Assembly (NCBI GenBank): GCA_949130495.1
Contig: OX422209.1
Coordinates: 698,917,257 to 698,981,256, forward strand
From: Sambucus nigra
Lineage: Eukaryota; Streptophyta; Magnoliopsida; Dipsacales; Adoxaceae
Reading direction: 5' to 3'
Length of the DNA stretch: 64,000 bases
Shown here: one piece after another, positions 35,637 through 47,724 of the stretch
Layout: each line of letters opens with the position of its first letter
How positions within the stretch are numbered: the first letter of the stretch is position 1
Position numbers and translations under genes: made by a program
Notes under the pieces: generated by a model
What the model saw: the letters and a program-made list of their open reading frames with translations, nothing else
Told to the model about the DNA's origin: nothing
Database searches by the model: none

Positions 35637-35894
35637 TTAATTGGTGAGATATTTCTCACCCACCTCAGCCAAACAAACTAGAGAGTGGCACGGTCTCCCA
35701 TAAAAATCCTCATAGGGATCCATCTCGATGCTTTCCTGATAATTGTTATTGTAGGCAAATTCTTCCATATGAATATGTTCCTCCCAACTACCCTGAAAGT
35801 TGATTACACAATCTCTCATCATATGCTCAAACATATGGATGGTTTGTTCTAACTGTCCGTCAGTATTAGGATGATATGTCATACTTATATTCAA
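35637..35894 (-). pseudogene. Integrase core fragment (chromovirus-like)
   Basis: MTYHPNTDGQLEQTIHMFEH and, further on, WEEHIHMEEFAYNNNYQ and PYEDFYGRPC match the second half of a gypsy integrase. The catalytic Glu region (usually DGQSERT) here reads DGQLEQT, so the Glu is kept. The reading stops at 35637 and the C-terminal part is lost or shifted. Upstream parts of the integrase (35900-36400) are readable only in fragments. Confidence 0.82.
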
Positions 35895-36512
35895 CTTGGT
35901 AACTAAATCCTATTGGAACTTCTTCTAGAACTGAGATACAAATCGAGGATCCCTATCTGAGATGATAGATAGTGGGACACCATGAAGTCTGACTATCAAT
36001 CGAATGTACAACCTTGCTAGCTTAGCCATGCTATCTGTGACCTTCATCAACAAGAAATGTGTAGACTTTGTGAGTCGATCCACTATAACCCATAAAATAT
36101 CATGACCATGCTCACACTGTGTAGTCCCGTTATGAAATCCATTATGATATGCTCCTACTTCTATTATGCCATGAGTAGTGGTTGTAATAACCCTGTTGGC
36201 TTCTTATGCTCGGTTTTTAACCCATTGACAAGTGTAGCACTTGTCTACATACTTTTCCACATCTATCTTCATACTGGACCACCATAAATTGGTGCACAAA
36301 TCCTTATATGTTTTGGTGGCATCGGGATGTATGTTGAATCATGATTAATGGACTCTGCCATCACCTCCTTCTAAAGTTCATCGATATTCCGAATAATCAA
36401 TCGGCCCTTGTGTCACACCTCGATGTCCATATCCACGATAAGAGTGTCGAACACTTCCCCACTCTGAATATGGTCTCAATACTAGACAAACTAGGGATCA
36501 CATGACTAGGTA

Positions 36513-37720
36513 TTAAGGACATTTTTCTAAATAACCCCACTGGATGTTCAATTCAAAGTTCCATAATTCCCCAAACATTTTTACCCGATGACATCTCATT
36601 GCTGCAAGGATAAGATTAGACTTCTTGCTAAGAGCACCAACCACTACATTGGCCTTATTGGGATGATACTCCAACGAGAAATCGTAGTCTTTCATCACTT
36701 CCATCTATCACCTTTTACAAAGATTAAGGTCATGCTCTCTGAAAATGTATCGGAGGCACTTATGATAAAAAAACACCTCAAATCATCCCTCATAAAAATA
36801 ATATCTCCATCTTTTGAGTACAAACACCACAACGGCTAGCTCTAAATCATAGGTTGGGTAATTCGTCTCATGCACCTTTAACTCACAGGATGCATAAGCT
36901 ACCACCTAACCACTCTGCATCAGTATTGCTCCGAGCCCTGAATTCAAAGCATCACAATACATTGTGTAACTCTTACATAATTCTGGAAGGACAAGACTGG
37001 GTGCAGATGTCAACCTAACTTTCAGCTTTTGGAAGGTTAACTCACAGCCCTTGGACCATTCAAATTGCACATCCTTTCGAGTGAACATGGTGAGGTGAAG
37101 TGTTACCCTCTATAATTCTTGCGCGAATATACGGTAGTAAAATACTGGACCCAAGAAACTACACACTTTTTATGATTGTTCTTGACTCAAAACTCATTAC
37201 GATCTCTACCTTGGAAGGATCGACGAAAACAACATGGTTAAGGAATCTAACCTCTTTCATTTAGAATTTGCACGTGCTGAATTTAGCCTACAACTTATTC
37301 TCCCCGAGCATCTGTAATATTGTGCGGAAGTGTTACTCATGGTCTATGTTCGAGGAAAAATATACTAGTATATCATTCACAAAGACCACCATAAATTGGT
37401 CTAGGTAGGTATGAAAAATGAAGTTCATTATATCCATAAATATCATTGGGGAATTAGTCAAATCGAAGGTTATCACTAGGAACTAGTAGTGCTCATACTA
37501 ATCCATAATGCAGTCTTAGGGATATCCTCCTCCCTAAATCACAACTAGTGGTACTTAGACAGAAGGTTAATCTTGTAAAATCGACCTTCCCTGTGCAACA
37601 GATTAAATAATTCATCAATACGAGACATAGGGTAATTGTTCTTCATAGTTACCCTATTCAGTTGCTTGTATTCGATGCAAAGCTAAAGAGAATTATCCTT
37701 TTTCTTTACAAAGACAACTG
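36513..37720 (-). pseudogene. RT and RNase H relic (chromovirus-like)
   Basis: From right to left: NNYPMSRIDELFNLL near 37600, an early RT block; FVNDILVY near 37360, where the catalytic pair usually reads FIDDILVY, so the first Asp is now Asn; then RNase H pieces at 36906-37088 (FEWSKGCELTFQKLK, YTMYCDALNSGLGAIL) and at 36513-36704 (DYDFSLEYHPNKANVVVGAL, usually VVADALS, so the last RNase H Asp is Gly). Stops separate all pieces. Replaced active-site residues show long neutral decay. Confidence 0.8.
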
Positions 37721-37945
37721 GGGATCCCTACGGGGATACATTAAGGAGAATGAAGCCCTTTTTGGTCAACTCCTCCAATTGAACATTTAGCTTCTGCAAT
37801 TCAGAGGGGGGGCATTCTATGAGGTGGAATAGAGATGGGCAAGACACCCTGATGCACCTCTATGGAAAAATCCACCTCTCGAAGTGGAGGCAACCTAGGA
37901 AGATTTTCGAGAACACGTTGAAAAACTCCTACAAAACTGGTTAGT

Positions 37946-38449
37946 CTACCCCCATATCATTCGTTTCATCTTGAGCCACCATACTGTTAAGCTAGCTAAG
38001 TACCATTTATGCTTACGTACGGTAGAAAAATTACAAGGGTAATTGAAGCCTTGCTCATTACTAAACCGATGGAGAGACTCATCCGGAAGTGATATGAAGA
38101 CACTATATTGATGTCCTTCGATGACAACTTTGAAACATAATAGACAATCCATACCAAGGATCACATTGAGTCCATCTATGTCCATAAGAATCAAGTCATA
38201 CTTTAGAAAAAACTCTCCCTCTATAACCACAAACCTATGGCAAACCTTATTAAGAACTATACCACCCCCAATCCGAAAACCTGTGAAGATAGGAGGGAAA
38301 AATTGCTCTACCTCTAGTCCTAAACTGAAAGCCAAGGACCTCAAAATGAAATAATGTGATGCATCAGTATCAAATAATGCCTTAACCCATGTACTGTACA
38401 AAACAATCATACCTTCCATCATCGAAGGATTACTGAAAGGTGCAACCAA
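37946..38449 (-). pseudogene. Aspartic protease relic (chromovirus-like)
   Basis: Holds ALFDTDASHYFI (the family usually has LFDSGASHSF, so the catalytic Asp is kept but Gly is now Asp) and LILMDIDGLNVILGMDCL, matching the DLI-M-GFDVILGMDWL block. It is open for 167 codons, the longest intact piece of this element. It sits between gag and RT, as expected. Confidence 0.82.
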
Positions 38450-39769
38450 CTATGACATGTCATAAGCTCACCCGAGGTTGAACCTACCAGTCTAGCCGTA
38501 AGGCACCTGACCCGACCCATGGCTACCCTGACCTTGGCTTGGACGTGAACCTTCCATGGTATGAATTTTAGACTACTGATAACTGGAAAGGAATTGATGC
38601 TATTGAGTAGGGATTGTATAACTCGAACTTCAACCATACACGAAATTAACTGTCTGCTGACTGCCCGAAGTCCACTGAGGGCATTCCCTCTTAAAATGAC
38701 CTAGGAGTAAGCAATCAAAATAAGTCCTCTATGTGGGGGATATAAGACTCTGGTCATTGGAGCACTGGGATAATGAAGAACTAACCTCCATGGCAGCCTT
38801 TAACTTCATATAGAAGCCTCGAGCCCCGCCTCAGAACTTATTGTGGCCATTGCCCTGGGACTTACTGGGCTCCCTCTTCTTCTTCCAAATGTCCTTTTAT
38901 CCTCAGCATTAAGCTCTAACCGAATATCCTTGTTCATTATTTTAATTATGACTTCTAACGTCCTAACCTAATTGGAAGCCCACCGGTAGTCGGCTTTATG
39001 TAGACCTGAGGTTGAGATCCAAACCTGCTAGAATCCGTCGAATACCCAGGTTGAGGCCCTTAACAAACAGCCTCATTTTCTCGTTCTTATCTTTCTGAAT
39101 AACATCGACATACTTACATAATCTTTCAAATTTCACTAGGTACTCATTCACATAATTCTTCCCCTGAATTAACATGGAAAGCTCATCCTTCTTGGCATCC
39201 TTAAATGCCTTAGGAAAGTACCGGTCAAGGAAGGCAATTCTAAAGTCGTCCCAATCAATGGTCTTTATAACACTGGCAGAATGGGCAATCCACTAGTGAT
39301 GGGATTGTTCGTGAGCTGGAACGTAGCAATATTAACTTTGTGCCCATATTGCACGTTAAGAATCTCCATTATCCAACTGAATTCATCGAGAAACTCTTCA
39401 GTCACATTGTTGACAGCTGCCTCGTTAAAGGTGGGTGAGTTAAACCTCCTGGAATCCTTAAGTGTAGAGGACAAAGTAGTGATTTCAACAATTCTACTGT
39501 AGTTGGATCGCTGCTATTGTGTGAGAGAGTTGGCTAACTAGTGCATGGCTTGCTCCATGCGTCGAATCTCAGTGGTGCAAGACCCACTACCTATGTCACG
39601 ACGTGGAGGAATCTAGACAAGAATGGAGAGTTCAATGCATAATGATATCTAAGGAAAGAAATAGCGGAAACGATTTATTAAACAGTAACTAAACATTAAT
39701 TATGCGGAAACATAAGAGGAAAATGCACTAGGAAAGCGCAAACACTCCATCACACCCGAGGATCCTATT
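38450..39769 (-). pseudogene. gag relic with zinc-knuckle remnant (chromovirus-like)
   Basis: Near 38680-38720 the minus strand reads FDCLLLGHFKRECPQW, a knuckle of the form C-x2-C-x-x-GHF-x-RECP in which the second Cys is lost. The region 39000-39500 carries fragments typical of gypsy gag, but no long frame remains. The element's start codon cannot be placed. Confidence 0.6.
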
Positions 39770-39781
39770 GCTCTGATACCA
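39770..39781 (-). promoter_or_regulatory. Primer-binding site, initiator Met tRNA type
   Basis: The minus strand reads TGGTATCAGAGC, two bases from the LTR start at 39784. Confidence 0.88.
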
Positions 39782-39783
39782 TT

Positions 39784-40860
39784 TGTAACGCCCCGACCCG
39801 GGTTTGGGTCACCGTTGGGTCAACCCACACTATGTTAAGGAGTTAAAGGGGGAGGGGCAAAGTCCATTTTACTTTATTTAAAAAAATCCTTTAATTACTC
39901 CATTAAATAAGAACTTAATTTGCCTATTTTAATCTTCAAAAAAAGAACTGATCACTTTATGTAATTAGTTAATTTACAAGATTTATTTATAAAAATTCAA
40001 TTTAGTCCACAATACTAATTAAATAGGAAATAAATGACATTCAACCTTTTATTATTACAAACCACGACCAAATGCCGGAATAAATGTTTAAAGTTTTGAA
40101 TCCACAATTGTTCCAAACACGGTTCCAAAAAGAGACAGATCACTAACGACATTGATTGCCCTCTGAGACCTTACCCGCATCCTTTCTAACCTCCCTACTC
40201 GATGTACCTAAGGTGGGGGTGGGGGTGGGGTGTTTAACATAAAAGCGAACGCTCACCATGGTTGGTAATACTAAGCTATACATTTTCTACAAAAATACTA
40301 TACATAAACGTGTATTTTAATCAATTCCGAAAACGGTTAACAATTTAGCTTGTATTAATGCAACTACTATGCAACGCACTCAAGAGATGAGCTCATACTC
40401 ATATTCACACTTAACCAATTTTATCACCCTTTACTTGGTCTAGAGACTAATCTATACTATTACTATAAAATGCAATACAAAGAATTTATTCTCCTAAACA
40501 GAGACGATACCCACGTAGGATGTGATAAATCTTCTGAGTTGGCTCCACATCATATGGTTAACAAAGATGATGTCCACGTAATCTATTCTCAGTAACCCTA
40601 CTTCCATAGCCCCTTCATCTATAAACTCCATTCATTTGTGTAATGGACAACCAATCTGTGGCAATAAATAATTCCCCTTCTTCTTGAAACTACATTCATT
40701 CGTTACAAATTCAAACGCATCTTCCTTCATTAAATATACAACTTGTATCCCAAAAATTAACGTCATACAGCTACAATCCAGGCATAATCGACATACAGCT
40801 ACAATACATGCATAATGGAATATGTAGAGTCATTTAGGAGTAATATATGTCCTTGTAGAG
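39784..40860 (-). mobile_element. 5' LTR of the chromovirus-like element, truncated
   Basis: Starts TGTAACGCCCCGACCCG and is nearly identical to the left LTR for about 570 bases. It then carries LTR sequence that is displaced in the left copy. The expected end (TATTACA) is not found, so the right side is lost. The end at 40860 is approximate. Confidence 0.7.
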
Positions 40861-42493
40861 AAGAGGAATTCTAAGACGAACTCTCTGGACGGGATATCAA
40901 AGATAGTTCAGGAATTTTATAATTTATGTTTCTCTCAAACAATTTATACTGTATATGGCAACAACTTTCACTATTGTCCCTCAACTCCAAATTGTTTGTC
41001 TTTTTGAAAATTTTACTCCCAATACTTTCAACCTTAAAATTTCGATTATAGCATTTGAAATTCATTATATTAGTATAACCTGAAAATTTAGAGATATAAG
41101 ATTTGCACATTCAATGGTGTAATTTATGTAAAAAACATTTGAATTGCTATAGTTACATTTGCTGAATTTCTTACATTTTGGTAAGGAGAACTTGATTGGT
41201 GAGTTTTATCAAGTAAGTATACCACTTCTTTTATATATTTAAATGTATTATTTTTTTCATTGTTTATACTCACTCCGTGTGTATGAATAGGCATAAGACT
41301 ATGGCATATTAAAAAATGCCCATTAGATGTTTGATGAAAAGAGTCAAAGAGAAAGAATTGGATGTATATATTGTAAACACATATTTTCACCTCAATTAAT
41401 TGCTGAAGATGGATTATGCTCAGTTGTATAATTTTTTTTTTATAAAATACCTTTGATTTTTGTTATTGTAGATGTATGTTGAGTGTAATTATGAAAAATT
41501 TGTTATTGTTCTGGGATTAATGTTCTGATTGTGGGATTTATATACAGTTGTGTGATTTTGTATTGCAAGCGAACGAAATATATATTTTCATTTATAATGT
41601 TTGGGCTCTTGCGTAGATTGAATTAAATAGAATATTTTTAGGACATATTTTTAATTTTTAGTTTTTTCATCAAAATCTTAGTCAATGTTGTATATAGTGG
41701 GGGAAACATATAAGATTAAATGGCCGAAAGGGGTTTTATTTGTAGGTTGTAGACCTACTCCGTGTAATTTTACTATAGGAAACAACAAGTTTTGTCCAAT
41801 ATAAGTTATTATATCAGGCCATTGTACCAGGATTGATATTTGACTTATATTTGATGTGTGTGTGTGTGGGGGGGGGGGGGGGGATATATTTATATGATTA
41901 GTTATAAATATAAAGCGCCTTACACATTGATGTTTAGTTTCTTATCAGTTGTGAATTATAAAGATATTAATCTTCTATGAAATATCTTGATATACATATC
42001 GCTATTATAACATCGGAAACATTGTGTTTGATAGAAATTTAGATAGCACAACATTAATACATAGGCACTTTAAGATCTTTTTTATCCTTGCTACATCATT
42101 TTTTGTTGTCAACTCAATACTACGTCAACATTTGGACATATTTTTCTTAACATTGTGTTTGCACGTGTTAAAGTCATGCATAAGTTGTGTTTAAAAATGA
42201 TAAACAGTGCTCATTTTGTGTGTTCGTTTAGAAAAATATCATAAGGAAAAGTGTATCCCATCTATTGGTTAATTCAGTAATGATAAATAGCATTCGCAAT
42301 ATAAGAATGTCTTCACTTAGGAAAATTGTCATTTCAGCTAGAGCAGACATTAAAAAAATCTACAATCAAGGTTATCGTTTCACCTTATTTATGTTCTTTC
42401 GAGGAGAATTCAAATAGTACAGTTATGGTGTGTCCTTAAAGTTTTTTTTTTCATTTGTTGATAATGAAAGTATGCTTTTTGTTTATATGCTAT
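40861..42493. other. AT-rich spacer before the Athila-like element
   Basis: No gene recognised. Minus ORFs of 79 and 88 codons (40871-41110, 41124-41390) show no family motif. A TG run joined to a G run of about 15 lies at 41860-41883. Confidence 0.4.
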
Positions 42494-44120
42494 TGACGCG
42501 GCCACAAATGTGTCTAGTGTGCGTGATATTTAGGCTCAAGTGCAAGCCTTTCGCTCAAGTAATAATCCAATAAGTCGGGTATCGATCCTCAGGGAAACAG
42601 GATGAACGGAGTCATATCGACGTTGGAAAGACGAAGGTAACCTAACTTTGACTTTCAAAAAGAACGAAAAGGTGATTTTGAATTGTGGAATGACTATAAC
42701 TAAATGCAATTATGAAAAGATGAAATGCAATTATTCTAATTAACTAAAGACTGATGATGATTTAACTAAAACTTTAACTATAAGATGAGAAAGATAGATC
42801 GGGATACAATCCCCCACACCCTAGTAAGTCATTCCGTTGGATACTAGATTCGGAATTAAAGCTTTAAATGAATCCGACGTTTTAATGATCCTAAGTATTA
42901 CATATATAAGGGATCGTATCCCGCATAGTACATAAGCAAAGGCTGACTTAAAATACGGTCTTTATTTCTCCCAAGTATTACATATATGAGGGATCATAGC
43001 CCACACAGTATGTAAGCAACAGATTAATTAAAGTAGTGTTGTATGAACTACGATACAATTCTTCTAAGGTTTTAATTCCAACTTCTATTTCCACTATCGT
43101 GAATTACATCGGGTGGGGTTCAGGCACCCCAACCCTTGAAAACTTAGCCGGACATATCAAACTTAGAAGAAAATATGTTTTGAATGAAAGAAAACATTCT
43201 TACTAGCTATTGAAGATGAAGAATAATGAAATTACTACTAAAGCATTAACTACTGCAATAATGAAAGCAATGATTGGAATGAATTTACTTGGGTTGCGAA
43301 ATTGGAATCAAACTAGAGTTTTTGTTATTTCTTCTCTAAGCTAATTACAAAGATTCTCTAAAAAACGAATTAAAAGCCTCCTTCTTTCTGGGAGTTCTTT
43401 TAAATTTATATCCTACGTAATTTACAAGAGTTGGATTAATGCAAAACTCTAAGAAGAAAAAGAACATATCAAATCTCGAGCACCGGATCGATCCGGTCAG
43501 GACATACCGGACTGGTCCGGTTGACTACCTGATTGATCTATTTTCCAAACAAATCGGACTGGTCTGCTAAACAGGTCGTTATTCAGTGATTTTAAGGGTC
43601 AGACCAATCCTTTTTTGGGGATACCGGATTGGTCCACTAAACATCTTTTTATTCAGTGATTTAGGAACCCGGACTGGTCCGTTTTTTTAGTAAACCGAAT
43701 TGGTCCGAGTTGTCTTTTTCAACTTCTCTTCAATATCTCTTCAAAATCTCATGATTTTCTCACATCTTCGGGTCTTCATAACTTTTAATCCAGAACTCAG
43801 ATTGGGACACTGTTTCTTCCTACGTGTTCATGAATGCGAGATCTTTGATTTTATTTTGGGTCCTCAACCGGATTCCTAGTAGAAATTATGCTTTTGCCCT
43901 TTTAATTCATCTTCTTTCTTTTCTCTTTCTTCTTCCGATTTCTTTCTTTCTTTCATGTGTAAAATACCTGTAAAATTAATAAGAAATACACGAAACTCGG
44001 GGTACTTGTTAGACAAAACCGTTGACCAAGATATGAGATAAACTAATTCATTTTACGTTGTCCGAGGTAATAAAAGCCTCTAAATTAAGACATAAATTTG
44101 GAAGAATTTATACATAATCA
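42494..44120 (-). mobile_element. 3' LTR of the Athila-like element
   Basis: Starts TGACGCGGCCACAAATGTG and ends TACATAATCA, followed by the polypurine tract. It holds a 16-bp perfect palindrome (43482-43497) and a series of GGACTGGTCCG-like words up to 43715, described under findings. Confidence 0.9.
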
Positions 44121-44137
44121 AACCCCCCTAGCTTAGA
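44121..44137 (-). promoter_or_regulatory. Polypurine tract of the Athila-like element
   Basis: The minus strand reads CTAAGCTAGGGGGGTT directly inside the 3' LTR. Confidence 0.75.
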
Positions 44138-45847
44138 ACTTTGATCGTCCCGAGCAATGTAAAAGAATCAAACATGATCCAGCTCAAAAACTGAGATATA
44201 ATACCTCTTTCGCGGGCAAGCGATTGCATTTAGACTATGCAACAAGTCGTTAAACCCCTAGGTTACCCTAGTTGGACGAGTTGTGTCTCGTGAGAGTTTG
44301 CAGTGAATATACCCACAAAATTCGACTCAAAGAAGACTCAAAATATGCAAAAAAATTATAACTCAAACTTTTTCAGAAAATAGTCATCATCAATTTATGT
44401 TCAAAAGTCTCAAATTATAGTGCGAGTGCACGAAGCCAGAAATTTAATCGCGGATTTCCGCCGATTGCTCATTACGTTACTTATTCAAAAATTTATTTTT
44501 ATTTCAAAATCTCATGGGATGCTCTCACAAACGAATCTCTCGGAATGGTGGATATTTTCTCTCGGTATGCGTGATTTATAAGAGTAAATGTATTGGAACC
44601 AAATTCATGCACACAAATAGAAAGATATTAATTTTATGGTAAATGGATCTCATCATTGGATTACGGTTATAAGCAAAAGGGAACATTGCCTCAAATTTAT
44701 ATTTATCATCTCTTTTATTATTTTTTCATGTTTTAGCTCTCCACGAGGTAACCAATTTCGCAATTTTGGACTCGGTTAGGACTTTCTTGGGTTTAGGGTA
44801 TATTGGGTAAAATGGGGGTGATTGGGAATGTCGGAATTGGAAAATTTTCTTATAATGTCCATTAGTGCTTTTTTCGGGTTTTTGCTCCTTTTTCTGATTT
44901 TTCAAATTTTTTCTGCTATTTTTTTAGCATAGCTATTCTTTTCTTGCCCCTTTTTATGCACTTTTCGGGCTTAATTTCTGGAATTATAAATTTTTACAAT
45001 TCCGATCCAATTGGGATTTTTCGGGTTGTTAAACGAAAGGGAAAAATTTCTTTGGCTCAATTTTGGTTTACAAAAGGGATAGTTTTTCACTACTTTTTCT
45101 GGCCAATATTTTAGGGTGGCAACCTAGGGCCTACTTCATTGTCCGAAATACTAATTGCGTTACCATATGCGTCTCGAGATTAATTTAGTTTAGAGATCTA
45201 TTTAGCACGTTTTTCAAGGCAATATCACACATATTTTCCATAACCGGTCAAAGTGAAAGAATTGAGATCCTCGAGGACTCATTAGAATGCTGAAAAGAAC
45301 TTTGAGTTGACAATTAACTCGGATTTATTTATAAATTCACAATAATGAAAGGCTCGAATCTCATCGAGTTTGTTAATCTCCACGTTTATTCGTTAAGTCG
45401 TCTATGTTCGCTCAATTTTCATCTTTGGTAAATTTCGGTTTTGTGTATTATGTTTTTAGAATTTGAGACTTTAAACCAAATTTTAATGATATTTTCTAAA
45501 AATTTGAATTCCAATATTTATTTATTTTGAAGAAAAGTATTTTTCGCTTTTTCAAAATTTTTCAATTTTTATTTTTTTGAAATTTTTGGGCATTTTTGAA
45601 AAATTGGGAAGTTTTAGAAAGATGCACTTGTGACCCCCCTAACTTAGACTTTTGCATTGTCCTCAAGCAAAAAGGACTAAAATCTAACTCAAAGCGAATT
45701 AAAGTGCAAGAAAAGAAAGCGAACAAATAAAAATGAAATGCAGATTTTTATATAGAGGATCAGCATGTGTTACAAATGAAAAGGAAAAATTCGACAACCA
45801 TGTGAAAACAGCCAACAATTAAACAACCATTTTTCATAAAAAAAACA

Positions 45848-47054
45848 TCACTGGGGTGGGGGGTTGGAGCTTTCGGGCGCGCTGGGGTCATAGAAAAAGC
45901 TTGGAGGAGGTCCACTGAAGTTGAGTTCGTACATGTGAGTTTGGAGACGGTGCATCATGCTCATGTCCCTTCGGTAGGCTGCTTGATCCCGTTGATATGA
46001 AGTTTGGTCCCTATTATATTGTGCGATGAATCCGTCAACCCGAGTTTCCACCGCCGTGAGACGCCTATTAATTTATGCGTTGGAAGGTGAAAAATAAGAA
46101 TCTTCCCCACTGTCATAATCTTCTTTTTTCTCGCCCATCTCAATATCTTCCTCCTCTTCGCTGCTGCTCTCATCGTCATCGCTCTCATACATTTCTTCAT
46201 CACTACCCTCCTCTTATTCGCTGCTCTCTTGGGCCAATCAGGCTTGGATACAGGCTTATTGTCATTCCCGTTTGGTCTGGGTGGTGGACGCAAACATAGT
46301 TGGGAGACGCGGGAAATCTTGCGGTGGGGAAATGCCGGCGTTGACTAGCATGGATGTGATGAGTCGGGGAAAGGGGAGAAGGGTGATGCCCTTTTTATCT
46401 GAGGCGGCGAAGAATATATCTTTGTAAATGCACACATCCAGGTTAATGGGGGTGGTGTGGTCGAAGAGGTGGTAGACGAGGGTGGCTTGATGCAGCCGCT
46501 TCGTCGACTGATTGCCCATGGGGAGAATGTTGGCGCACACTATTTTAAAAGTGAGGCTCGCCTTTTCACTTAGCCGGCCCACCGGGTAGGTTTCGATATT
46601 CCAATGAGCATTGGGGTCGATGCGAGACATGCACACGTCTTTTTTAACCGGGGAAAGAGGGTTTGGGTAAATGTATGGTTGTGGGTTCGGGACATCTTTG
46701 GCAGCCAACTTCTGGGATAGAAGTTTTAAAGATAAAGGAACGCGGATGCCGCCAATGTAAGCTTCAGCCTTGTGGTGGTCGGTGCGAACAAGGGATCCAT
46801 AGAAGGTGTGCACCGCGTGGGGACAGACCGCATCATGAGGTTCATTGAGGACACAACACCACCCCTGTGCCATGAAAGAGCGGTGACAGAATTAGGCATG
46901 TTATTCCAAATGACTTGTCGCTCTGTTTGGAGTTTGCGAGGTTGACCGAAAAACGTTCGTACCACTGGTGCTCTTGACGAGAGAGGTAGCCAGCGGCTCC
47001 GTCGGCGAGAATTGTGATGGAATCGTATTTTTGGGGAGGTGGTTGGTTAGCCAT
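45848..47054 (-). pseudogene. Third ORF of the Athila-like element (putative plant transposon protein)
   Basis: Lies after pol, where Athila elements carry their env-like ORF. It starts at ATG 47054 (MANQPPPQKY). The reading changes frame twice between about 46970 and 46860, linking YERF, then QTERQVIWNNMP, then WCCVLNEPHDAV. The long middle piece (46262-46870) contains HWNIETYPVGRLSEKA, ILPMGNQSTKRLHQATLVYH and LITSMLVNAGI, which fit the Pfam family of putative plant transposon proteins (Transposase_32 style). The C-terminal part is highly acidic (46090-46220), then tail MSMMHRLQTHMYELNF and PPPSFFYDPSAP. I see no signal peptide or fusion-like segment, so an envelope role is not supported. 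At least two stops and two frameshifts exclude function. Confidence 0.72.
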
Positions 47055-47724
47055 GGTGATGGGATGGGGTAAGAGTGTTTGGGTAGAATAAGGGAAAGAA
47101 AGGAGGAAAGTGAGTGGTTGTGATAAAGGGGTGGGGAAAGGGTTGAATTTATAGGTGGTGAGGGGATATGGTTGGGTAGGATTTGGAGGGAAAAGGGGCA
47201 GGGATTTGGAGGGAAAAGGGGCAGGGATTTGGAAGGAAAATGGTTGTTGGGGAGGAAGGGGATGAAAATGGAGGAAAGGTGATGGATTGTGGGAAAATGG
47301 GGTGAACCTAGGGAAGGTAAAGAGTTGCAGATGCCAGACCAATTCGGGTGCCCAGGATCGGATTTGTCCGGGTCCTGTATTTTTTTATTTCGATATTTGC
47401 CAATCCGAACAAATCCGGGTGCCCAGGACCGGATTGGTCGGATCCCCAAAAAGGTTCTAGTTCACTTATGGGCTGGTAAAAAATTCCTCCTATGAATTTC
47501 GCTTTCTCCTACGTATGATCCGACGCCCGATGATCCAATTGATTTTATTATCTCTCTCCTCAATATTTTGGCTTTAGAAAAATGCTCGCCTCGTAAAGCA
47601 TGCTGGTGTTTGAATTCTTCTCCTTTTGCTATGTGATCCTACGGACTCCACTATCCTAACCTACGTGCAACTATTATAAACAAGAATTCACCCCATACAT
47701 GTAGGGGGTGCGACGACCTCTCAA

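Larger units (their letters stand above)
35118..39783 (-). mobile_element. Internal region of a decayed chromovirus-like Ty3/gypsy element
   Basis: Bounded on the left by a polypurine tract (the minus strand reads CCTAAGGAGGGGATAA) and on the right by an iMet primer site (39770-39781). Going leftward from the primer site, the order is gag, protease, RT, RNase H, integrase, which is the Ty3/gypsy order. Every domain is broken by stops or frameshifts. Sequence style and iMet priming fit the Tekay/Del branch of chromoviruses, but I could not find a chromodomain. Confidence 0.82.

Noticed and set aside
40871..41390. Minus ORFs of 79 and 88 codons; a faint likeness to Cys-containing receptor ectodomains was considered
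   Set aside because: No conserved Cys pattern and no continuation into a kinase or membrane segment.
45848..47054. Envelope protein or integrated plant pararetrovirus
   Set aside because: No membrane or signal segment is visible, and the neighbouring LTRs, primer site and integrase place it in an LTR retrotransposon.
46842..47449. Proline-rich ORFs of 166 and 182 codons upstream of the Athila third ORF
   Set aside because: The proline-rich part comes from GGAGGGAAAAGGGG-type repeats upstream of the ATG at 47054. Only the part after that ATG has domain support.
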